A DNA stretch of 64,000 nt from Globodera rostochiensis. Taxonomy: Eukaryota; Nematoda; Chromadorea; Rhabditida; Heteroderidae. The notes below the pieces were generated by a model. That model was not told where the DNA came from and did no database searches. It saw only the letters and a program-made list of their open reading frames with translations. Of this stretch, positions 1 through 15,210 are shown one piece after another; the first letter of the stretch is position 1; every line of letters starts with the position of its first letter. The DNA is taken from positions 806,001 to 870,000 of the forward strand of contig JAEVLN010000013.1 in assembly GCA_018350325.1 (NCBI GenBank). Reading direction: 5' to 3'. A program made the position numbers and the translations under genes.

Positions 1-478
1 TTTCAAAAAAATTTTTCTGAAATGCATTTAATTTACATATAAAAATTTTAATTTCTCTTATTACTTCAATTAGAAAAAACTTGCCCATTTTTGCTATATT
101 TGAAAAAAAAATTTCTCCATATTTCGTCCATATTTGCAATTTTTTATCCATATTTTATGGCCATTTCGAGATTTTTTGTCCATATAATTTGAAGACGCTT
201 ATGAGGATATCGGAGGGGTAGAGAGCGCAGTAGGGCTGGATAAAATTATAATAAATTTGAAACTTTTTAATTAAATCTAAACCGAAATCCAAAGGAACAC
301 CATGCGACAAAAACAGAACAAAATAATTGACTGAAGTTTTTCTTTTGATTTTTTTCATATTCGACGAAAAACTTTTGTGCGAATTTTTTAATGAATGGAT
401 AAAAAAATTTAATTTGAAATAAGGAATGTTATCACTAATCAATCCAAGTGGCTCTATTGGATGCGGCCTGGTGTTGAG
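1..478. other. AT-rich non-coding stretch
   Basis: Homopolymer-rich AT sequence. The only open frame on the minus strand lacks any recognisable motif and reads like chance. I see no gene, RNA or clear repeat before the short element that begins near 479. Confidence 0.5.
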
Positions 479-600
479 AAGGGATGGGCGCCGACAGCAT
501 CAAAAAATTTCGGAAACCGGAATTTAGAGACTTCAAAAATTTCGGAAATCGGAATTTAGAGACTTCAAAAATTTCGGAAATCGGAACCCGTCCATCCCTG
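479..600. mobile_element. Short hAT-like MITE (GGGATGGGC termini)
   Basis: The stretch begins AGGGATGGGCG and ends CCATCCCT, so the ends are inverted copies. The inside is repeats of an ATTTCGGAAATCGGAATT-like word. The flanks GTGTTGAG (471-478) and GTGTCAAG (601-608) agree at 6 of 8 positions, which fits an aged 8-bp target duplication. The same ends and interior occur in the longer copy at 49005-49747, so this looks like an internally deleted relative. There is no coding capacity. The hAT assignment rests on TIR style and duplication length only. Confidence 0.55.
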
Positions 601-1408
601 GTGTCAAGCTCTAGAACATTGATCCGGTCAGGCTGATTTGATCAAAATGGAGTAAAGCAGTGATCAAAGGGCACCGCCATTCTTTGTCAAATCTTTTCCA
701 TTGGAATTAATTATTAATTAACACATACACATTTTTTAAATTTTTAAAACTTTTACTTATTTTAAATATACCCTATAGACCAGGGCTGGGCAAAATCGGA
801 AAATAAAATCCGAAACCCGAAATCCGAAATTTCCGAAAGCCCAAAAATCCGAAACGATTTTAAATCCGAAATCCCAAAAATCCGAAACGATTTTAAATCC
901 GAAAACTCAAAAATCCCGAAATTTCCCGAAATTCCGAAACCCGAAATCCGAAATTTTTTCAAGTGAAATTTTTGCATATCGATGAAAATTGTCTCGGGGG
1001 TGGGGGCCGGCGGTGCCGACAGGCGCCGCCGGGAAAAATTTGTGAGTTTTTTGATGGAATTTGTTAAGAAAATTGGTCAAAAAATTATTAATTTTGCAAA
1101 ACATAAAATCTAATTCAATCAAGTTAGATCAGGGTTCGTATCGAAAATTTTTCAAAAACAGTACATTGGAACCAAAAATACAGATTTTAGGGCCAAAAAC
1201 AGTACATTTTAAAAAATGGCTCAAAATATCGTAAATCTTTATTTTTTGCATGAAATGTGAGCTGTTTAACCATATTTCTCACCACCGACAATTTTTCTCA
1301 ACAATTAGGCGTTGGAAATTGCTCACATGGATTTTCGAAAATTTTGCCGATTTTCGATGTTCAAAAATGCACTTTTTTGCGATTTTGCTTTAGTAGGGGG
1401 GGGGGGTC

Positions 1409-1553
1409 GGCGGTGCCGATAGGCGCCGCCGAGAAAATTTTTGAATTGTTGACTCATTTGTTGAGGGATTTGCAACCAAAATTTAAAAAATGCTGTACTT
1501 TTTTAAAAGTTTTTTAGGAATTGGAAGGGCCGGCGGTGCCGATAGGCGCCGTC
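1409..1553 (+). repeat. Two-hairpin repeat module, copy 1
   Basis: Two near-identical GC-rich palindromes start at 1409 and 1532, 123 nt apart. Each has a 9-bp stem (GGCGGTGCC with GGCGCCGCC or a close variant) and a GATA loop. Each is followed by an AT-rich tail containing words such as TTTGTTAAGA and AATTGGTCCAAAAATTACGA. The same module occurs at 18126 and 49405 with the same spacing; single hairpins occur at 1009 and 2548, and an inverted one at 49160. Confidence 0.7.
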
Positions 1554-2901
1554 AAGAAAATTTTTTGATTTTCGACTCAATTTGGTAAGAAAATTGCTCC
1601 AAAAATTACGAATTATCCTGAAAATCAGTACAATAGAATTTTGATAAAAATGAGAAAATATTGTTACATTTTGGACATTTTTTAAGCGAAAATTCAAAAA
1701 AGGATGAAAATTAACAAATTTTTTTTTTGGCAATCTGTCAAAGATTTTAGATAGTTAATTTCATTTGTCAATCAATAACTCTTCTTCATCTGAAACAGGC
1801 TACGGTAGGCTAGTCAAAATTTTTGAAAAATTTTTTAAAGTTTTCTTAAGCAATATTTTTTTTAAGACTCTCATATAAACCTAGCTTAGGCTTTACAATT
1901 TTTTGAAGAAAAAAAAAGTGTAAAAAGTCGATAAAAAGGTGTTTCTAGGGGTCTTCGGGGGCGTAGAAGCGCATTCTGACCTCCATTTCGACCATTTCTA
2001 AATCCCGAACTCAATTCGAACAATTTTTCGAAAAGTCAAAAAATTTCAAAAATCAATTTTCGTCTTAAAACTCCACGCATTCCCTAATTACCCAACAGAA
2101 ACATTTTTAAAATTAAAGTTGTTCAATAAATGTTTTTGATGTGGGCGCCCAACTGATCCTTTTATAACGGGCGCCCAACCGTGAGCGCCCAAACGTGAGC
2201 GCCCAAACGTACCCGGCGCCCAAACGTGAGCGCCCAAATGAACGACTCCCCTACGGTCAAAGCGTGCCCAGGAAGGGGGGGGGCTGATTCAAAAAAAAAA
2301 TTTCGATTTTAGGAGTGCATTTTTTGCTTTTTATTGAATTTTTGTTAAGCAATTTGTGAGAAAAATGTTCGATTTTTAGTGGTGCATTTTTGTTTTTATT
2401 GCATTTTTCTTAAACCTTTCTTTTTGAAAATTAGATTTTTGGTAAACTTTAGAATTTTTATATTTTTGTTATAAAAATTGTATAAAAATCAATATTTGCC
2501 TATCGAATTTTTTTGCGAATTCTGCTTTATTTGTGGGAGGAAGGGTCGGCGGTGCCGATAGGCGCCGCTGAGAAAATTTATTTTTTGAAGATTTAACGAG
2601 ATTTGTTAGAAAATTGGTCCAAAAATTACGAATCTAGCAAAACCAAAGGGAGGAATATTTAGAATTGCCTAGACCACCGTAAAAGTTAAGAGAGTCAGAA
2701 AAAAATAATGAACACAGTCGTGGATCTGAACCCCACCCAACCCATCTTAAACTGCCTCCACCACTCACCACTACACCAAAAGCAAACTGTAGAGAGTTAT
2801 TCAATAACCCCATTCTTAGGGGTGTAAAATGCGAAATTTTACTCAAATTCCGAAACGTGATAAATGTGGTGATCCGATGGGCGGCGGAGGTGCAAAAGAT
2901 C

Positions 2902-2970
2902 ACCCGCGGTGGGACTCGAACCCACATCTTCCCTTTCCGTGGGCAGCTCTAACCATTGAGCTACGCAGGC
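2902..2970 (-). other. tRNA-like sequence (pseudo-tRNA or SINE head)
   Basis: Read on the minus strand, this 69-nt stretch has a 7-bp acceptor stem (GCCTGCG with CGCGGGT, two G-U pairs), a D arm (GCTC/GAGC, A box TAGCTCAATGG), and a T arm GTGGG-TTCGAGT-CCCAC with a good B box. The anticodon arm is too short and pairs badly, and no convincing anticodon can be placed. It is therefore more likely a decayed tRNA or tRNA-derived repeat than a working tRNA gene. Confidence 0.45.
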
Positions 2971-3151
2971 ATCCTTTCTCTCGCACCTTCCCCACCCCTA
3001 CCAGAGGGCAAAGGGGAACTTCCTCGGCGGCCGACGCCCTATCGGAAGCCCAAATATGACAGAAATCCGAAACCCGAAATCCGAAACGGCCAAAAAAACC
3101 CGAAATTTCCGAAATTTCGGATCCGAAATTTTACCTAGCCCTGCTATAGAC

Positions 3152-4996
3152 AGCGTTGGTGCTTTGCCAAGAAATCATTCCAATTCCTGCTTGCCCCTGG
3201 CATTGATTAGATTGAACTTTGGGGGACGGAAGTTCAATCATACATTTAACATACTTAGATTTTTTAATTTTTGGACACTAAAACACATTTTAAAATTGCT
3301 TAAATTTAATTTCAGCATTTAATTTATTTGATTTTTGGAACACTTTTTCTTATATAATTTTTCTAAAAATAAGGAGCCAATGTCAACGCACTATATATAA
3401 TTCACATCATAATCTCCATAATGGCCTTCTAATAAGCCAAATTGCACCCGGAATTATTCTTTCCACGTCATGCCGATAATGTTTTTTTTTGTGTAGAATT
3501 TATGTCCATTTCCGCAAAATTAGATTTTGTTATGAGCTGTGCTCAAAATGGCGTGAAATCATATCCATTCATGCAGGCCATAAGTGCCAATTCGTCATTT
3601 ACATGTGGAGTGCTATAATATGCTAAATTTTTTAAAGAGTTTCATAAAGTCCCCCCGCTTATTTTATTGAATTTTCGATTTTTGGAGTAAAAGTGGGGCT
3701 CAAACATTTCCGAGTTGGCCAAAGTCATAAATAAAGAAAATGCGTTGGAGTGTAAATGATTTTTTCAATTTTTTGTTCACAAAACCTGAGGCATATGTTG
3801 TCCATTGCGAATATTTTGAAGAAATTTTTGCCAATTCTTATGGAAATTAGACCAAAAATTTTTATCTGATATTCTTTTTTATTCTCAAATTCGAATCTCA
3901 TAAAAGTACAAAATTAGCTAAAATCAAAATGTTGACATGTAAATCTTGCCAATACTGTATATATATGGCTCCCTACACAAATGTTAAAAAATATTTAAAA
4001 AGAGCCCAAATTCAATATATCTATTTAATAAAATATTGTATTAAAATTGCGGCCAGTTCCTGTTTGTTCCTAAACTAAATTTTATTGTGAAATTCAAAAA
4101 AATTAATAATTGCAAAATTTATTCGACAAATAGTCTAGCTCAAAAGTCTAGGCCAATTCTCATAAAATTTGTTTCTTATAAAAAATTGTGCCCAGAGATT
4201 CCTTCCCCCCCCCCCCCCCGCCCCACCAGACGCGTGTCCCCCCCCCCCCCCCCCCCTTCTTCCGCTGATTAACTTTCACACGGGTACCCGAAGGACGAGG
4301 TGAAAGTCTCGAGTGCACACTCATCCTCAAGAATTTTGAAGGCTTAGCTGCGGGACGGGGGAAGACAAATTTGATTTGGGGAGGGGGGCCACGGGAAAAA
4401 AGCCTTCCCCCCCCCCCTCAGCGGCATGGCTTTATTTAAGAAGCTTTTACCGAGGTTGGAATGAGCCTCTCACTACAGCGCAATCCAATCTCACCGGAAA
4501 TCTCTGAAAAACACTTATTGAATATATAAATTTTGTAAATTTTTTAAATTCCGGTGGCTTATAAGAGAACAAATTCGATTTTGTGGGGTGCAAATAAAAG
4601 AAAAGCCTGACAAAGCCCTTCCGTCACTTTATCTGAAAAGCTTTTACAAAGATTAAAATAAGCTTTGTCTCAGAAAATTGCTGAAAAAATGCTTAAAATT
4701 CCAAAATTCAATGGAAATAATATTTTTAAAACATTCTTCCTTAAATTGTGTATTAAAAAAAATATCGTTTCCATTCATAATTTTTGTTAAAATTTTTCAA
4801 ATTGGAAAAAAGTGTTCGTTTCCATAGCACATAGCTTCATTCTTTCATCTTTTTTTGTTCATTTTTGCTTTAAATTTTTCCTCTTTTTCTTCTCTATGGT
4901 TATTTTTTGTTGACAAAGATTTTTGAGAGGACAAATTTGGACCAATTTTATGTATTTATCTTTCACCCATTCAACGAATTTTCTCTTTTGACAGTT
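3152..4996. other. Non-coding region upstream of the esterase gene
   Basis: No credible gene is visible. Notable are two pure C runs (15 nt at about 4205-4219 and 19 nt at about 4238-4256), followed by G-rich and further C-rich stretches to about 4420. The last 250 bases are T-rich and should contain the promoter and 5' UTR or trans-splice acceptor of the esterase gene, though no element is distinctive. Confidence 0.4.
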
Positions 4997-9223
<4,227 letters not shown>

Positions 9224-9814
9224 CTAAGTATCAATTATTTCGATTATCAAGTATTGGTGTTATCGGAAATGTTCTCAGAAATACAAAATTCAGGATCCAA
9301 AATGTTCCCGAACTAAAAGAAATAAAAAAAATTTGCGTTATCCAAATTTAGATTCACAATTTCCGTAGTTCGTTCATTTCTTTTAAAAAAAACAATTTTG
9401 TTTATGATTTTTAAATAATTGTATTTGATTAATATGTACAAGCCTTGGATAAATGATGTATAATCTAATGTAAAAATAGTCAAAATAAAAAAAGGTTGGT
9501 TCAAATTTGTTGACGTAGGACTTCCGATATTAGCACCTTCGACAACAACAACACTCGCGTGACATGCGCGCGCATCTGGGGCTGCTGCCTAAAAATATAT
9601 GGGAAAATCCATAAAATGGTTACAATTCCAATTCTGTGGCATTTATTTGATTTTGTCATATTAAAAAAGAATCTTTAGGCAAATTATTATATTTAATCTA
9701 AACAGTATTATAATATAATAGTCAATCATTTAAATTTAAATCACATCGGCGCTAATTCTAATTATTATTTTTATTTAATTTTTATGTTAATTTTTTCATA
9801 AATATTCATTATAG
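9224..9814. other. Intergenic, AT-rich
   Basis: This lies between the esterase stop and the first RING-family signal peptide. A minus-strand frame at 9313-9504 has no family features. The stretch just before 9815 (CATAAATATTCATT then an A/T tract and ATG) is repeated almost word for word before the signal peptides at 21317 and 40509, so it may hold the shared promoter or 5' UTR of that family. Confidence 0.45.
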
Positions 9815-12800
9815 ATGTTGCTTAAAGCGTTATGCATTTTGTTATGTTTTGTTGTCATATTTGGCTGTTTAAATGCCGCTCCAAGTAATATTATTAAAAT
9901 AAAAATTAATAACAAAACACTTATTTATTATATATTTTAAAGATAAACAAAAGCAACTACTCAACTCACCACCCTCATCCTTGTCATCAGCAGAAAGTGA
10001 ACAGTTTAATCATCATGATAAAGGGCATCATAAAAACCGTGGTAAAAATTAATATTTGAAAAAAGCCTATTAAAATTATCAAAATCAAACTTTTATTTCC
10101 AGGAGTAGTGAAACAAAATGTTGAAAATAAGAACATAAAGAAAATGGGTCGGTTGTTAAATGAAAAAAAGCCCGCCCATAAATCGGGTCAAACATCTCGG
10201 CAGCGGCACTTAACCTCCTCATCAAAACCATTAATGCCAACAGAAAATGAACACATTGGAACCAGTAATCGCCAATCTGTGATGCAAACTAATCATCAAA
10301 CTGAACGTCGAGCTGAACAACAACGGTTAAGCTCTGAAGTTTTGGCAAATATTTTAGCTGAACGTTCTGGTGTTAGCCGTCCAACTGAACGTTCTGCTAG
10401 CCGTCCAACTGAACGTTCTGCTAGCCGTCCAACTGAACGTTCTGCTAGCCGTCCAGCTGAACGACAACGCCCAACTACTCAACGTTCTGCAAATCGTCCA
10501 GTAGAAAGTCGACATCCTGCAAATGGTATAGCTGACTCAAACGCTGAACTTTTGAAAAATATTTTAGCTGAACGCTCTGGTGCTAGCCGTCCAATTGAAC
10601 AAAAACGCAAAACAACTCAACGTCATAAAAACCATCAAGCTGAACGGCGACACCCAACTGAAGAAACTGATAACTGTCCCATTTGTTTTGAAAGCCTTTT
10701 AGGGCCCGATGCGGGCGGTTTGAAAAAACTTCAAAAGTGCACAGAAGTTAACTTTAAAGATTAATTAATTAGGTAAAATAATAGTTAATATTATATATTT
10801 AGCATAGCTTTCATCAAGAGTGCATTGATGAATGGTATTTTATAAAAAATTATAAACAAAAACAAATTTTGATTTAAGGTTAAAAAATATAAAAAATGAT
10901 TCATGTCCAGTCTGTCGAAAAAAAGTTTCAAAAGAAGAATTACCAGCAAAAAGATTTGATCCCGATCAAGTTCAAAGGGTTAGTTGATTAAAACATTAAT
11001 TACACGAATGCAAACCTTTGTTTGGCATTATGAAATAAAAATTATCTTGTTTACCTAAATAACAAATTTAAAGAATGAAAATCTGAATGTCATCGATGAA
11101 CTTCCATTGGAAATTGGTTTGTAAATAATTTAAATATTTGGAAAAAGTTTTATAAAAACATTTAGTGTTAGAGATTCTGCAGGAACAAGAAGCTGGAGGG
11201 GCATTACCTCTTCAAATTCCAAGCCAAATTGGTTTGGCAGTCAAGAAATATTTTATTTAAAAGCCAAAAATTTTAGTAGAGGCAATTCAGAGGGAACACC
11301 GAAATAATTTGCCGAGCACTTCCAATGGTTTTGCTTAGAAATTAAAATAAATTTATAAACAAATATTAAAATACTTTTTTTGTTAATTTAATATAAATTA
11401 TAATTGGAAGATTTTATATATAATGACCAAATTTTTAGCGCCAATTCAGAGGGAACACCGAAATAATTTGCCGAGCACTTCCAATGGTTTTGCTTAGAAA
11501 TTAAAAATAAAATTTATAAATAAATATTAAAAGATACTTTTTTGTTAATTTAATATAAAATTATCTGTTTAGCAATTTAAAAATAAAGTTTATAAAATGT
11601 TTGTAAATAATGATCTAAACAAAAATAAATTACTTTTTAATTATTTAATATAAGCTTTTAAGTGGATTAATATCCGCTTTTAATTAAGCTGTTTCGACAA
11701 GAAATGAAGAGTGGGAGCCATACGAACACTTGTTAAATGGTTTGGATGGTGAACGGAAAATCGGTCACCGGAAAATTGGTCACCGAAAATTGGTCACCAA
11801 GGAAAATTGGTCACCAAGGAAAATTGGTCACCAGGATATTTCGGGTTTTTCGTTCTATTTTTTCAACCAACTCTAAAAGCTTAGCTTTCTTAAGAAAAAA
11901 GCTTCTTCAGACTAAATGCAGTCAAATGGTAATAAATTCGTGTATTCTGTAGTCTTTTAAAAATGTTGTAAGCTGAAAAGTGGTTTGCTTCTAAGAAAAC
12001 TCGCGCCCCTTTGCGCTAACTTTGTTTATACTAAGCCTAATTAGTTGCAATTAGTATCATTTAAAAGATCTCTTCGAGCGTAGTAACAAAGCAAAAAAAA
12101 GCTAAGCTTTTAGAGTTGTTTGAAAAAAGTTAGAACGAAAAACTCGAAATATCCTGGTGACCAATTTTCCTTGGTGACCAATTTTCGGAGACCAATTTTC
12201 CGAAAACCCTCGGTGACCAATTTTCCGGTGACCGATTTTCCGGGACTCGTTTGGATTAATAAATTTTAATAATTAAATACTTTTAAAGTTTTGTTTTAGT
12301 TTATTCTAAACAAAATATAAATATATTTTATTAATAGATAATCAGAACCACGTTTTAAATTATTATTAATATAAGCTTTTAATTGGTTTAATATCCGCTT
12401 TTAATTAAGCTGTTTCGACAAGGAATGACGAGTGGGAATCACATGACGACTTGATAAATGACGAGTGGGAGTCATACGAACACATGTTAAATGGTTTGGA
12501 TTAAACTTTAAAATATATATTTTTTAAAGTAATTAAACTTTTGATGTGCGTAGGTCACCAAAATATTATACTCGTCAATTAAAAAGAAAATTATATATTC
12601 ATATATAAATAATATTTTTATATATAAAATTTTATTAATAAGTACACCATTTTAAGAACAATCTGGCCAGCAAACCCATGGGCAAAACGACCAGACTGCT
12701 AGCGCGGGTTAATTTTGCAAAAAAAAATCACTAAAATAAACATTTTTGAATAAAAGTTTTAGTCGATTTGGCCAAAAATATTGCTGTCACTACTGGTCGT

Positions 12801-13016
12801 GTTCTTGCTCGAGGTCTAACTATGTTGGGAAATTCGCTGAATGATTGGTTGGATGGAGATGAAAATTGTATGGAATAATTCCTAATTGTTTAATTGTATT
12901 AAATAAAATCATATATAAAATAATATTTATTTTTTGGAGTTGCACAACAAGCCAGCACATCACAAACTGCTGACGGCATTATGGCATATCATGATAATAT
13001 CTTTTGCTTTTATTAA
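9815..13016 (+). CDS. Secreted RING-H2 protein with SASRPTER repeats (family member A)
   Basis: A likely secreted E3 ubiquitin-ligase-type protein of about 506 residues. Exons that join in phase: 9815-9884, 9943-10041, 10103-10746, 10803-10834, 10879-10978, 11074-11116, 11166-11231, 11277-11327, 11439-11486, 11689-11739, 12410-12493, 12657-12707, 12763-12867, 12940-13016. Exon 1 is a signal peptide (MLLKALCILLCF, then GCLNAAP). Exon 3 has four SASRPTER-type octads and begins the RING finger, which continues through exons 4 and 5: CPIC, QKC, HSFHQEC, CPVC, the C3H2C3 order of RING-H2. The tail exons are phase 1-1 and include two duplicated pairs. The usual donor of the last exon reads AT instead of GT, so I end the protein by read-through at 13016; two further family exons (13208 and 13492 regions) are then stranded. 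Which duplicates are used is unknown. Confidence 0.7.
11439..11486 (+). repeat. Tandem duplicate of exon 8 of RING gene A
   Basis: The block around 11277-11350 (exon ending in LPSTSN plus the start of its intron) recurs at 11439-11510 almost base for base, including acceptor and donor. Both copies are phase 1-1, so either or both can be spliced in without frame change. Only the first residues after the acceptor differ. Confidence 0.7.
11748..12248. mobile_element. Foldback element with 8-bp TSD at a splice donor
   Basis: A 501-bp element whose two arms are inverted copies. The left arm holds CGGAAAATCGGTCACCGG and repeated AAATTGGTCACCAAGG words, then TTCGTTCTA and AAAGCTTAGC; the right arm is the reverse. 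It is flanked by the direct repeat GTTTGGAT at 11740-11747 and 12249-12256. Paralogous exons at 12410 and 15891 have one uninterrupted GTTTGGATTAA, which is the empty-site structure. The element starts just after the splice donor of exon 11689-11739. It has no coding capacity. Confidence 0.8.
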
Positions 13017-13207
13017 ACCAATCAATTTATATTTTTAAATATTCGATGAATTATTATAATAAATTTTCGATTTAGATTAAAAACTCGGGCTCGGATGAAG
13101 TAGTTATTTATTTTTTAGGAACGTTTAAAGAACTATTCGGGTTTTGCTCGAAAATTCCTTCCCATCTCTACGAATTACATACACACTAACATTTATTAAA
13201 AACATTT

Positions 13208-13566
13208 AGATGGTTCACCATCACAAACTTCTGTACCACCTGATCAGCGTATGTATCTAATTTTGATCAATTTAGTGTTAGACATGAGCACCAGAAAGAG
13301 CTCACACAACGGAAATTATAAATTAATATTAAGAACATTATTTTTGTTTAATTTATATATCTTTGCTTGAATTTAGCGTGAATTTCTGATAAAAATTGTA
13401 TTACCCAATTTTAGTTCAGATTCTGCAAATGGGCGTTTTGTTGATATCAATTTAATTAAAACAAATCATTTAATTTGTAATTTAAGCTCAACCCGGCGAC
13501 ATCGTACGTTTACGAGACCAAAATGGACGCGTGCACACGGCACAGATTGTTCCCAAACAGCAGCAT
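13208..13566 (+). pseudogene. Stranded terminal exons of RING gene A
   Basis: Two exon-like pieces match the last exons of the copy ending at 43228. The first (from about 13211) encodes GSPSQTSVPPDQ followed by a donor after CAGC; the second (from about 13489) encodes QPGDIVRLRDQNGRVHTAQ and stops at about 13566. In the 40.5-kb gene the matching exons read VSAPALSTIPRDQ and PPGSFVRLRDYYG. They would continue gene A in phase if the exon at 12940 had a working donor, but that position reads ATAATA. They may be used by an alternative splice or be relics. Confidence 0.5.
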
Positions 13567-15210
13567 TAAAGTCAGGTCTTATTGATTTCAATTTGGAGAG
13601 ATGTTTAGGAATTTGGTATCTTAAAAATTTGGACAGTCTGAAAAGCCGTAACTTTTATGTTTATTTGAAATTTATATATTTCTTTAAACGACCATAAAAT
13701 TAAGGAGAACAAAAATTGGTCTGTTGCAAAATGCCTTTTTAGATCATTTTCCGGCCGAAGCATCGCAAATTGATCAAACTGAAAAGCGATTTACCTATTT
13801 GTATCAAATCGTTTAATTGTTGCTATTTTTTATTTAAAAAATTTTGTGAAAATTTTTGTTTATTCGTAGGAATAAACTAATAAAAATGATTATTTACGTT
13901 AAATTTTCATAAATCTCATTTCTAAAGTTATTATAGAAAATTTTCATTTCTTGAAATATTAAATATTGTTTGATTTACTTTTTAGACTTTGTATTTAATT
14001 TTTATAATTCTTTGTAATAAATACAAATATTAAATGGAATTTGACTTGCCACCCATTTCTTGAAATTTCTGGAAAATTCTCATTTCTTGAGGGAAAAAAT
14101 GCGAAATTTGCAGAAATAGTGCTCCATTCTTGGAATTCGAATATTTAATTGCTTTATTTGGCGTTCGATTTGTTACAAATAAATTAAAAGTTTCAAAATT
14201 TTCCCAGCGACTCGGCATTGCGGTCCCCTCCAAAAACCCCTAATAATAACTGCGAAAATTTTTCAATTTCTCGAAATTTCTGCTTCGAGCTTCGCGAAAC
14301 TTTGGGTATTTTGGGCCTCGAACTTCGAGCTTCAAAAAAATTGAGCTTCGTTCCGAGCTTTGGCTTTGGGTAGTGCGCCGAGCTCATGCCTCTGCTCCCT
14401 ATCAGGGATGCTCGTAATTACTTTTAAGATTACTGATTATAATTTAAGTTGACTATTATTTATTACTAATTTTGCAAAAAATCCGTAATTTTTAAGTAAT
14501 TTTGTCAGTTTTTCTGTCTTTTCAGAATTCAATTTAGCAAAAACATTATGCCATTTTTGAAAAATAAAAGACTCAACATCGGGGTTTTTCATAGTCTTAT
14601 AGAAATAATCAGGCTTTTACGTTGTGGTCAAATTTAAACCAATTGGTGACCATTAATATGTTCTGGCATTTGTGAATAATTTTTTAAAAAATTCCCTTTA
14701 TTGTCGAAATCAACCACTGTCGAAACCTACATAGCACCCAAAAATTCTACTACTTTACGCACTTTTAACCAAAAATGCTCACTAATCAAAAAAAAAATCG
14801 TTTTAAAAAAATTTACTCCTCCCATTCCTAAAGGCTTCAAATTTGGAAAATTACTTATTACTGATTACTTGAAATTGCTTGTTTCGTACTTATTATTGAT
14901 TATTTGTTACTACTTTAATTGGACAATTACTTATTACTGATTACTTATTACTAATTTAATTTGACTATTACTTATTACTGATTTTTTCGCCATAAAAAGT
15001 CACATTTTCATAAATATTACAATGAATACGCGCAATTCAAACTACCCAAAATATATGTAAATCGATAAAATACAAAATCATAAAAATGCAATTTATGGGG
15101 ATGCTCATTTCACGTTTGCCATAAAAAGTAATAATATTTCCAAGCAAAAATTTTATATATTATAATAGTTAATTTATGAATATTTATAATAATTTATTCA
15201 TTGCTTTAAG
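13567..15210. other. TE-derived and simple-repeat DNA, no gene
   Basis: From about 14230 to 14400 there is a GAGCTTCG-rich tract resembling one near 19630-19720. From about 14400 to 14990 the sequence is rich in ATTACTTATTACTGATT-like words, with CAGGGATG at its left edge (14404), which resembles the hAT-like TIR but lacks a clear partner. No gene is supported. Confidence 0.45.

Larger units (their letters stand above)
781..3143. mobile_element. hAT-like non-autonomous element with perfect 8-bp TSD
   Basis: The 5' end CAGGGCTGGGCAAAAT is matched by the inverted 3' end (CAGGGCTAGGTAAAA on the minus strand). The element is bracketed by the exact direct repeat CTATAGAC at 773-780 and 3144-3151. 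CAGGG ends plus an 8-bp duplication are the usual hAT signature. No transposase frame is visible. Inside are runs of CCGAAATCC-like words near both ends, four GGCGGTGCC hairpins (1009, 1409, 1532, 2548), a short direct repeat rich in GAGCGCCCAAACG (about 2160-2240), and a tRNA-like segment at 2902-2970. It is probably a composite with nested insertions. Confidence 0.75.

Noticed and set aside
2902..2970. A functional tRNA gene.
   Set aside because: Acceptor, D and T arms pair well, but the anticodon arm is two to three bases short and does not pair; kept only as tRNA-like.
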